Assembly (NCBI GenBank): GCA_964473105.1
Contig: CAYYNQ010000036.1
Coordinates: forward strand, 1 to 47,556
Source of the DNA: CAYYNQ01 sp964473105
GTDB lineage: Bacteria > Sumerlaeota > Sumerlaeia > MVZB01
DNA length: 47,556 nucleotides
Direction of reading: 5' to 3'
The translations under genes and the position numbers were made by a program. The notes beneath the pieces were generated by a model, which worked only from the letters and a program-made list of their open reading frames with translations, made no database searches and had not been told where the DNA came from. Shown piece after piece: positions 1 through 7,407 of this stretch. How positions within the stretch are numbered: the first letter of the stretch is position 1; every line of letters begins with the position of its first letter.

Positions 1-1
1 G

Positions 2-1186
2 GATCTGGTCCATTGGGAAGACCTGCCGGTGGCCATCTGGCCATCCGAGGAATTCGGGGAGCATTACTGTGCATCCGGCCAGTTGCTGATCAATGATCAG
101 GGTGATCCCATGATCATTTATTCATCCCGGGGGTCCGAGCGGGGGATGGAACAGATTGCAGTTCTGGGAGACCGGGACATGATGACGTGGCGCAAGCATT
201 CGGCGAACCCGGTTCTTATGAATCTCCCTGAAAACCCCATGAACTACGGAACCGACCCCATGATATTTAAACATGAGGGGAAATGGTACATGATCCTGGG
301 GGCCCAGGCGCCGGGTGAAGGCCGCACCAATGGCGGAATCTCCATGCACGCATCCGATGATCTGATCGACTGGGAATTTGTCGGTCTCCCGTATACCTCC
401 AACACGGCAAGCTGGGAGGAACCCGACCTCTTCCAGCTCGGGGACAAGTGGGTCCTGATCTACGAGCCGCTCGGCCCGAGTCAGTATTATACGGGCACCT
501 TCGACTGGGAGACTCATACCTTCAAGCCTGAGGTTGAAGGTTTTCTGGATTACTCGGGTTCTGAAAAGTATGACCGTGAGAACCACACGATGAAACATTT
601 CACCGGTCATTATGTGGTCTGTACATCATTGGAGGACCACAAGGGACGCCGCATCCATATGGGTCATAATCCCATGCCAAGCGGGCTGTCGCTACCCAAG
701 GTCCTGACGTTGCGGCCCGATGGGAAACTGGCCCAGCATCCGCTGGAGGAACTAAAGCAGTTGCGGGGTGAACACCACGGGGTCACGGGTATCGAGCTGG
801 TCGACACCACCCACGTGATTGATTCGACAGGAAGCGACCTGCTGGAGATCATGGTCGAGTTTGAACCGGGTTCGGCGAGCGAATTCGGCATCAAAGTCCG
901 CCGCTCGGAGGATGGACAGCGTTTCGTGCCGATCCGCTGCGATGGTACCCATCTCATCGTGGCAGGCGAGAGGCTGTCTGCCGAATTGATGAAAGGCGAA
1001 AAGACCCTGCGGCTTCACATCTTCCTCGACCAGAATTGCATGGAACTGTTTGCCAACGACTGGGTGGTCTACACGGAAAACATGACCGGGATCGGAGGCA
1101 ACGACCTTGGTCTCGAACTGTTTACGAAGGGCGGAAATACAACGATCAGGTCCCTGGACATTTGGCAGCTTCGATCAATCTGGTGA
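2..1186 (+). CDS. GH32-family glycoside hydrolase, 5' end off the window
   Basis: The reading frame is open to the left edge: codons from base 2 read DLVHWEDLPVAIWP, the segment that follows the nucleophile motif in GH32 enzymes (levanase, inulinase, invertase), so the GTG at 29 is not the true start. Still visible are the transition-state Asp in TDP (254-256; the family norm is RDP) and the acid/base Glu in WEEPDLF (416-418; norm WECPDLF). These are followed by GRRIHMG, GLSLPKVLTL and the C-terminal beta-sandwich segment LHIFLDQNCMELFANDW. The protein ends SLDIWQLRSIW, almost the same as the end of the next gene, so the two are tandem paralogues. Family knowledge predicts hydrolysis of beta-fructosides. 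The altered RDP Arg makes the substrate uncertain. The nucleophile and any signal peptide lie outside the window. Confidence 0.88.
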   Translation, partial: DLVHWEDLPVAIWPSEEFGEHYCASGQLLINDQGDPMIIYSSRGSERGMEQIAVLGDRDMMTWRKHSANPVLMNLPENPMNYGTDPMIFKHEGKWYMILGAQAPGEGRTNGGISMHASDDLIDWEFVGLPYTSNTASWEEPDLFQLGDKWVLIYEPLGPSQYYTGTFDWETHTFKPEVEGFLDYSGSEKYDRENHTMKHFTGHYVVCTSLEDHKGRRIHMGHNPMPSGLSLPKVLTLRPDGKLAQHPLEELKQLRGEHHGVTGIELVDTTHVIDSTGSDLLEIMVEFEPGSASEFGIKVRRSEDGQRFVPIRCDGTHLIVAGERLSAELMKGEKTLRLHIFLDQNCMELFANDWVVYTENMTGIGGNDLGLELFTKGGNTTIRSLDIWQLRSIW

Positions 1187-1509
1187 ATACAGGACCACAC
1201 AGGACATAAGATCAGGACCGCCATCGATACTCTCCATACAGCTCAGACATGGCCGTCAAGATCTGGGAATCCCGGGGAGAGGGACCCGAAAAACCCGGGA
1301 TATCAGGTCGGGCGTGTGTCACATGTTTCCCGGGCCGGGGAGTAAACGTCTCATATCCCCCCCGAGTGTCTTGAATACACCGGATCCTAACTTTCTGTCG
1401 TAGTGATTGACCGGAGGCTCCGGCTTATTCTATGGTGCATTCATCAGTGATAAATTCATCAGTGATATAGACCAGCCGCCCCGTGAATTGATCAGAAGGA
1501 ATCATCAGA
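1187..1509. other. Intergenic region between the two GH32 genes
   Basis: This is 323 bp without a supported gene. It contains a short hairpin-like CCGGAGGCTCCGG near 1410 that is not followed by a T run, and a direct repeat at 1439-1467. The purine-rich GAAGGA at 1495-1500 is the likely ribosome binding site for the next gene, nine bases before its ATG. No clear sigma-70 promoter was seen. Confidence 0.5.
1439..1467. repeat. Two-copy direct repeat upstream of a GH32 gene
   Basis: The 14-mer ATTCATCAGTGATA occurs at 1439-1452 and again at 1454-1467, a 15-bp period. It lies 43-71 bp before the GH32 start. It could be a regulatory binding site or a chance local duplication. Confidence 0.6.
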
Positions 1510-4428
1510 ATGAAAATTCATACTGCCTCCGGTGTGTCCTGGCAGACCGTGTTGTTTGCCGCATGTCTCCTCGTACTCAAGCCTTTGTACCTGTCCAGCA
1601 GCGCGGTTGAATCGGGAGAAATCCTGGTTGAGGATTTTGAAAATGGTGTATTCAAGGGCTGGGAAACAAAAGGCACAGCCTTCGGGCAGGGTCCTGTCAC
1701 ATCCACGCTTCCCGGCCAGAAACCCGTCACGGGTTTCCGCGGCAAGGGATTTGTCAACAGTCATCACGGCGGGGAACAGGGAAAGGGATCGATCACTTCA
1801 CCTCCGTTTGCCATCGAGCGGGATTATATCAATTTCAAGATTAACGGCGGACACCATCCCCTCATGCACACCGCTTCCACCAATGGATCCGACGGCATTG
1901 AAGGCCAGATATTCATAGGCCTAGGCAGTTTCAAGCATGCGGTATTTGATGACATTGTGGTGGAAAGGGACGGACCGGACCCGGAACATCCGGAGGTCCT
2001 GTTTAAGGAGAATTTTGACGCGATGGGTCAATCCGGCGGAATGCACGGCATTGATCCGGATGTATGGAACGTCGGGGCGGATGACGGCGATACGGTCCAT
2101 TGGCCGCCACCATCCGGGACGACCCAGGAAGGTGCTTGCTATTCACGTTTATGGGACCTTGGCAACGGCGACTGGTGTTTCTTCGACCGCAACGGCGACT
2201 TCGCCGCCCGGCGGCTGATGAACGGGATCCGCAGCGTTGAGGGGTTTTCCCGTGGAAAAAACCTCCGCATCACTTTTAAGACTTGGGGGCGAACGGACCT
2301 TGGGGGCGAACCTTATCCATTGGGTGCCGGAATCCATGGCCCGTGGCATTCCAAAAATCAGTTTGTATTCAGGATCACAAATCTCGTCACGAAGACCTCA
2401 CTGGAAGAGGATATGGCTGCGGGACTCCTGTTTTGGCCCGGCTGGAAACATGAATGGGTGGAGGGCAGCGGACCGTTGGCCCGGGTCATCCCCATCGCGA
2501 AGCCCAGCCCCTATTTCAATGCCGCCCTGAATGCCTTCGACCCGGCGGATCCCACCAACCTGACCGCTGGCAAGGTGCACGCTCTGACCATCCGCGTCTG
2601 GCTTGGAAACGTCAGCGGGGCAAAATTCGAATTTTCCGGCGATGATGGTCAGACTTGGGACTCGTTGACGGATCAATCCGGCAACATCATCGATACACGG
2701 GACCTCGACCCAACCAGCGAGATAGCTGACCTTGCCTGCATAAACCTGTTGGTTGACGGCGAGGTCCAGCGGACAGCCAGCGGCGTCAACTGGGGTACAC
2801 AGGATGATGGTCATCTCGGTTGGTATACCTGGGACGTGAAGGACCTGAAAGGGAAATCCGGGAGGATCCAGATCATCGACACACATGACGGCTCGGCAGA
2901 CCGACTGGTTCCACTTTACGGTCCACTGGAAAACGGCATCCCGCTTCCATGGGGTTACATTACAGTTGACCACATCGTGCAGAGTGATCGACGGCGGCTG
3001 CCAGTCTACGCCAACCCCGGTGTCGAGATTGCGATGCGCAATCTCGACTCAATTGCCCGTCGCGGCTATGGAAACATCAAAGGTCGGTTGAAATATCACT
3101 TCAAACCCCCGGCTCATGCTAATGGTGATCCCGATGGCCCCTTTTACTACAAGGGGTATTACCACATGTTCTACCAGTACAACCCGGATGCCTTCGGTTA
3201 TGGATACAAGCACTGGGGTCATTCACGCAGCAAAGACATGGTCTACTGGGAACACCTGCCGATCGCGCTCTGGCCTTCACGGGAAATCGGCGAGAAACAC
3301 TGTTACTCCGGAAATACAATCATCAATGATGACGGGATTCCAATGGCATTCTACGCAAGCATCGGCGCACGGTACGGCAGCGCGATCGGGATTGCAATGC
3401 CCACCGATGACGAACTGATCAACTGGGTCAAGCACCCTGCGACACCCTTTGTTCCCAAATCTGTCGGGGAACTCAAAGAAGGCGATTATGCGATCATCTC
3501 GGACCCGTATGTCATCAAGGAGGCAGGCCAGTGGTATATGATCCTCGGCGCCCGCAAGGAAGGCGGCAAGGCCTGTATCTCATTATACAAGTCAGACAAT
3601 TTTGTTGACTGGGAATTCATAGGGATTCCGCTGGTCGGCGAAGGCATAAAACACTGGGAGGTGGCAACCCTGTTCAAACTGGATGACAAGTGGGTGGTCA
3701 CCTATGCCCCGCAGGGTTCATGCCGTTATTATACGGGGACCATGGATTTCGAGAATTGTCATTTTGAACCTGAATATCACGGATATCTTGACTATTCCGG
3801 TTCGTACGGATTCGACCATAAAATTCACGGACACGGTGATTACAAAGGTACGGTCTATGCGCCCTATGTAGGCGAAGTCGACCATCTCGGCCGCAGGCCG
3901 TTCTGGATGACGACCGGCGGCGGGCTTTCATTACCGAGAATCTTCAGGGTCCGGGAAGACGGACGCCTTTCACAGCAACCTCTCCCGGAACTGGATAAAC
4001 TTCGCGGTGATCATTACCAGGAGTGGAATGTCAACCTGGATGATATATCGCATATCGTGGATGATGTCCGGGGACGTGGCGACATGATCGAGATCATCGC
4101 CGAGATTGAACCGGGGGATGCGGAGACTTATGGACTGAAAATCCGCCGTTCGCCCGATGGAAACAATTTCGCCCCGATCACGTATGACGGCAGGTTTCTC
4201 GTGGTCGGTGACAAAAAGGCCGAGGTCGATCTGATGGACGGGGTGGATACCCTGAACCTGCACGTCTTCATCGATGGAAGCCTAGTCGAGGTGTTTGCAA
4301 ATGACTGGGTCGTGTTCAGCAACAACATCGGTGCGCCCCCGTCGCACAATGGCGTGGAGGCTTTCGCTGAGGGCGGCAAGGCCCATTTAAAATCATTGGA
4401 CATCTGGCAGATGAAAACCATCTGGTAA
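1510..4428 (+). CDS. Secreted multidomain GH32-family glycoside hydrolase (972 aa)
   Basis: A signal peptide is visible (hydrophobic VLFAACLLVLKPLYL, about residues 14-28). Residues 37-155 form a domain with EDFENGVFKGWETKGTAFG and LPGQKPVTGF. This type is found in front of bacterial levanases and other secreted enzymes. Residues 160-510 are a further beta-rich, probably lectin-like region that I cannot name. From about 525 comes the GH32 catalytic fold: GDPDGPF holds the predicted nucleophile Asp540 (norm NDPNG), SDP the stabiliser Asp665 (norm RDP) and WEVATLF the acid/base Glu717 (norm WECPDLF). The C-terminal beta-sandwich is complete. All three carboxylates are kept, but the Arg of RDP is Ser and the Cys of EC is Val, so this is a divergent subgroup. 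It probably acts outside the cytoplasm. ATG 1510 is chosen for its ribosome binding site and signal peptide. The catalytic half is paralogous to the upstream gene. Confidence 0.9.
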   Translation: MKIHTASGVSWQTVLFAACLLVLKPLYLSSSAVESGEILVEDFENGVFKGWETKGTAFGQGPVTSTLPGQKPVTGFRGKGFVNSHHGGEQGKGSITSPPFAIERDYINFKINGGHHPLMHTASTNGSDGIEGQIFIGLGSFKHAVFDDIVVERDGPDPEHPEVLFKENFDAMGQSGGMHGIDPDVWNVGADDGDTVHWPPPSGTTQEGACYSRLWDLGNGDWCFFDRNGDFAARRLMNGIRSVEGFSRGKNLRITFKTWGRTDLGGEPYPLGAGIHGPWHSKNQFVFRITNLVTKTSLEEDMAAGLLFWPGWKHEWVEGSGPLARVIPIAKPSPYFNAALNAFDPADPTNLTAGKVHALTIRVWLGNVSGAKFEFSGDDGQTWDSLTDQSGNIIDTRDLDPTSEIADLACINLLVDGEVQRTASGVNWGTQDDGHLGWYTWDVKDLKGKSGRIQIIDTHDGSADRLVPLYGPLENGIPLPWGYITVDHIVQSDRRRLPVYANPGVEIAMRNLDSIARRGYGNIKGRLKYHFKPPAHANGDPDGPFYYKGYYHMFYQYNPDAFGYGYKHWGHSRSKDMVYWEHLPIALWPSREIGEKHCYSGNTIINDDGIPMAFYASIGARYGSAIGIAMPTDDELINWVKHPATPFVPKSVGELKEGDYAIISDPYVIKEAGQWYMILGARKEGGKACISLYKSDNFVDWEFIGIPLVGEGIKHWEVATLFKLDDKWVVTYAPQGSCRYYTGTMDFENCHFEPEYHGYLDYSGSYGFDHKIHGHGDYKGTVYAPYVGEVDHLGRRPFWMTTGGGLSLPRIFRVREDGRLSQQPLPELDKLRGDHYQEWNVNLDDISHIVDDVRGRGDMIEIIAEIEPGDAETYGLKIRRSPDGNNFAPITYDGRFLVVGDKKAEVDLMDGVDTLNLHVFIDGSLVEVFANDWVVFSNNIGAPPSHNGVEAFAEGGKAHLKSLDIWQMKTIW

Positions 4429-4525
4429 GCTTGCAAACCGGCATGGCAATGAAATAGGGAATGATGGGACGGCGGGTGATCCTTATTTCTACTGGGTGCC
4501 CACCCGGTCGTGCTCTCCTGTATAC

Positions 4526-7225
4526 ATGGCACCCCAAGCAAACACACCCAACACACCTGGACAGGGTTTGCACCCCCCCTCAGACCTAAAATGTGAGAAC
4601 CGGATCCGGCCGTTGAACATTGACACGCCCCGGCCCCGGATGGGGTGGATCCTGCATTCATCTGTGAGGGGGTGCCAACAGTCTGCCTACCAAGTCCTGG
4701 TGGCTTCAAGCCGTTTCATGCTCGATCAGGAACAGGGCGATCTCTGGGATAGCGGGCGGGTCAGCAGTAATGACTCAACGTGGGTCGAATATGCAGGCCG
4801 AACCCTGGAATCCGGCATGACATGCCACTGGAAATTACGCTCATGGGATGACCATGACCAGGCATCCCCATGGAGTGAAGAGGCGACATGGACGATGGGC
4901 ATGCTCGATATCGAGGACTGGCAGGCAACCTGGATTGGGGCGGGATGGACCGGCGACTGGCGTGAAAACAATGCACCTCCCCTGCCCTGGCTCCGCCGGA
5001 CATTTGACCTAAATATAATCCACGCCCGGGCAATCGCCCATGTCAGTTCGCTTGGATACCATGAACTTTATATCAACGGGAAAATAATCGACGACAGTGT
5101 CCTCACTCCCGCCGTCTGTGACTTCGAGAAACGTTCGCTTTATCGCGCCTATGACATCTCCGGATTCCTTGAAAAGGGTCGCAACTGCATCGCGCTCTGG
5201 CTAGGCCGGGGTGGGTATGCACGGGGAATGCCCGGCGTAATACACGATGGACCGCTTGTAGCGGCCCATGTCAGCATCGATCTGGTTGACGGGCAAAGAA
5301 AACGGATCAAAACCGATAACAGCTGGCGGGTACGGGCCAGTTCCATAACCCCGATCGGGGGGGTGGGTGCTTGCCAATGGGGGGGGGAGCAGCTTGATGC
5401 AACCAAGGATCTCCCAAACTGGAATCTTGCCGACATTGATGATTCCGGGTGGGAAAAGGCGGAAATATTTGATCCCCCGGTCAGCGTTCCCTCGGCACAA
5501 TCGGTTGAAGACAACCGAATCCACGAGACCATTCAACCGTCACAGGTCGAGGTATTAAAGGATGGTGCGTTTCTCGTCGATATGGGCCGGCATTTCACCG
5601 GCTGGTTCAAGATTGGGGTCAAGACCGGAAAAGACCCGCTGGCTGTTGTCATGGAATATATCGATCAACGCCGTGGTGAAGAACTGGTTTCTTACGGCCA
5701 ACGGGATGAATGGATCATCGGAGCAAGCGGGAACCATACATTTCTTAATCGATTCAGCTATCACGCGTTTCGATGGGTCAGGATCATGGGCCTGGACCGT
5801 CCTCCCATCCTGAAAGACATGAAGGGCTACCAGATTCAGTCGAATTATCCTGTCACGGCACACTTTGAATGCTCCAACCCGCTACTCAACCTGATTCACG
5901 AAACCACACTCTGGACATACCGCTGCCTGACCCTGGGAGGATACATCGTCGATTGCCCTCATCGTGAGCGACTGGGATATGGCGGTGATGGCCAATCATC
6001 CATGGAAACCGGGCTGGCCAATTTTGATACGGGAAACCTGTATCGGAAGTGGCTGACGGACTGGCGTGACAGTCAGGACCCCGACACCGGCGACCTCCCG
6101 CACACCGCTCCCCGAGCACCCTACTTCGCGGGGGGCGGGCCTGCCTGGAGCGGCATCTGCACGACTCTATCCTGGGAGGTCTATCAATACACGGGCGACC
6201 GGCGCGTGCTGTGTGATAATTATGCGACAATCTCCAAATGGCTGGCATTCCTGAGGGGCAAATGCAGGGACGGGTTGCTGCAGAAGTATGGCCACGAAAA
6301 ATGGGGGTTCCTGGGGGACTGGGTTCCACCAGGGCGCGGGCAAGAAAAGAATGAAAGGGTCGACGAAGCATCCACCCTGATGTTCAACAACTGTTTCTAT
6401 TTGTACAGTCTTCAGCTCGGAAGCCGGATTGCAGGCCTCCTGGACGACCCTGAACATGAGGCGGCATACCATAAACGCGCGACACGGTTAAGTGAACGGA
6501 TCCATGAAATATTTTACAATGCCGACACAGCCACATATGCAAATGGGGAACAACCTTACCTCGCGCTTCCGCTGCTGCTAGAAATTGTCCCCGCATCAGA
6601 ACGGTCCCGCGTCGAGGCAAATCTCGAGAAGGATATTCTGGTCACACACGGGAGACACATCAATTCGGGCATGCTGGGAACCTATTACCTGATCAAGTAC
6701 CTGATAAAATCCGGCCGCAACGATCTGATTCATGAAATCACGCGACAGAAGGGTTATCCGGGCTGGGGTTACATGCTGGAACAGGGTGCAACGACAATCT
6801 GGGAACAATGGGATGGCGTCAATTCCCATATTCATAACTGTATGCTGTCGATTGGCGCGTGGTTCATACAGGGACTCGCCGGCATCCGTCCCGATCCGGA
6901 CGCACCTGGCTTCAAACATTTTTTCATCATACCGTCAGGAATCAACGAACTCCGCCGTGTCAACGCAGCTTATGATTCAATTCGTGGACGGATCGAGGTC
7001 AACTGGAAACGCGAGAAAGGCCGCCTAATTATTGAACTGGTCATTCCAGTGAACAGCACGGCAACCCTGCACCTTCCCACGTCCGGACCTGCAGAAATCA
7101 TCGAGGGTACCATGCCGGCAAGGGAGGCACCCGGGGTGCACTGGATCGAGAACCTCCCCGGCCTGTCGGTCTTTCGTCTCGATTCGGGATGTTACAGGTT
7201 CGTGTCCGTGTATGTCACCGTATAA
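4526..7225 (+). CDS. GH78 alpha-L-rhamnosidase
   Basis: The protein has the Bac_rhamnosid layout: an N-terminal Ig-like domain (LNIDTPRPRMGW near the start), a lectin-like domain with LRRTFDL and YINGKIIDDSVLTP, the (alpha/alpha)6 catalytic domain, and a C-terminal beta-sandwich. All four acidic residues needed in characterised GH78 enzymes are present with the right spacing: Asp476, Glu481 and Asp488 in DCPHRERLGYGGD, and Glu760 in TTIWEQWDG. It should remove terminal alpha-L-rhamnose from glycans or glycosides by inversion. I chose ATG 4526 because the longer GTG frame at 4496 adds only ten low-complexity residues; neither has a strong ribosome binding site. No signal peptide is visible, so it may be cytoplasmic, unlike the GH32 next to it. 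Two long G tracts interrupt the coding sequence near 5357-5387 without breaking the frame. Confidence 0.93.
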   Translation: MAPQANTPNTPGQGLHPPSDLKCENRIRPLNIDTPRPRMGWILHSSVRGCQQSAYQVLVASSRFMLDQEQGDLWDSGRVSSNDSTWVEYAGRTLESGMTCHWKLRSWDDHDQASPWSEEATWTMGMLDIEDWQATWIGAGWTGDWRENNAPPLPWLRRTFDLNIIHARAIAHVSSLGYHELYINGKIIDDSVLTPAVCDFEKRSLYRAYDISGFLEKGRNCIALWLGRGGYARGMPGVIHDGPLVAAHVSIDLVDGQRKRIKTDNSWRVRASSITPIGGVGACQWGGEQLDATKDLPNWNLADIDDSGWEKAEIFDPPVSVPSAQSVEDNRIHETIQPSQVEVLKDGAFLVDMGRHFTGWFKIGVKTGKDPLAVVMEYIDQRRGEELVSYGQRDEWIIGASGNHTFLNRFSYHAFRWVRIMGLDRPPILKDMKGYQIQSNYPVTAHFECSNPLLNLIHETTLWTYRCLTLGGYIVDCPHRERLGYGGDGQSSMETGLANFDTGNLYRKWLTDWRDSQDPDTGDLPHTAPRAPYFAGGGPAWSGICTTLSWEVYQYTGDRRVLCDNYATISKWLAFLRGKCRDGLLQKYGHEKWGFLGDWVPPGRGQEKNERVDEASTLMFNNCFYLYSLQLGSRIAGLLDDPEHEAAYHKRATRLSERIHEIFYNADTATYANGEQPYLALPLLLEIVPASERSRVEANLEKDILVTHGRHINSGMLGTYYLIKYLIKSGRNDLIHEITRQKGYPGWGYMLEQGATTIWEQWDGVNSHIHNCMLSIGAWFIQGLAGIRPDPDAPGFKHFFIIPSGINELRRVNAAYDSIRGRIEVNWKREKGRLIIELVIPVNSTATLHLPTSGPAEIIEGTMPAREAPGVHWIENLPGLSVFRLDSGCYRFVSVYVTV
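5357..5387 (+). repeat. Two poly-G tracts (7 and 9 G) inside the rhamnosidase gene
   Basis: G7 lies at 5357-5363 and G9 at 5379-5387, only 15 bases apart, within codons for Gly and Trp. The frame is intact as read here. Tracts of this length can be sites of polymerase slippage. Confidence 0.8.
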
Positions 7226-7407
7226 ATACGGCCGGACAAGGTTGCCGACTTCCTGACAGGTCACGTGTATTCACTATACAGCCGCGCTTGTTATCCTGAC
7301 CAAACCGTGCGCATGGTACTGACCCTCATCCCGATAACTTCTGGATTATTTCGTTGTGGGACCCTATTGAACCCGTCGATCACGATTACGATTACAAGCG
7401 CACGTGA

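Noticed and set aside
4496..4525. GTG start for the rhamnosidase
   Set aside because: It adds ten residues without a ribosome binding site or family similarity. ATG 4526 is adopted instead.
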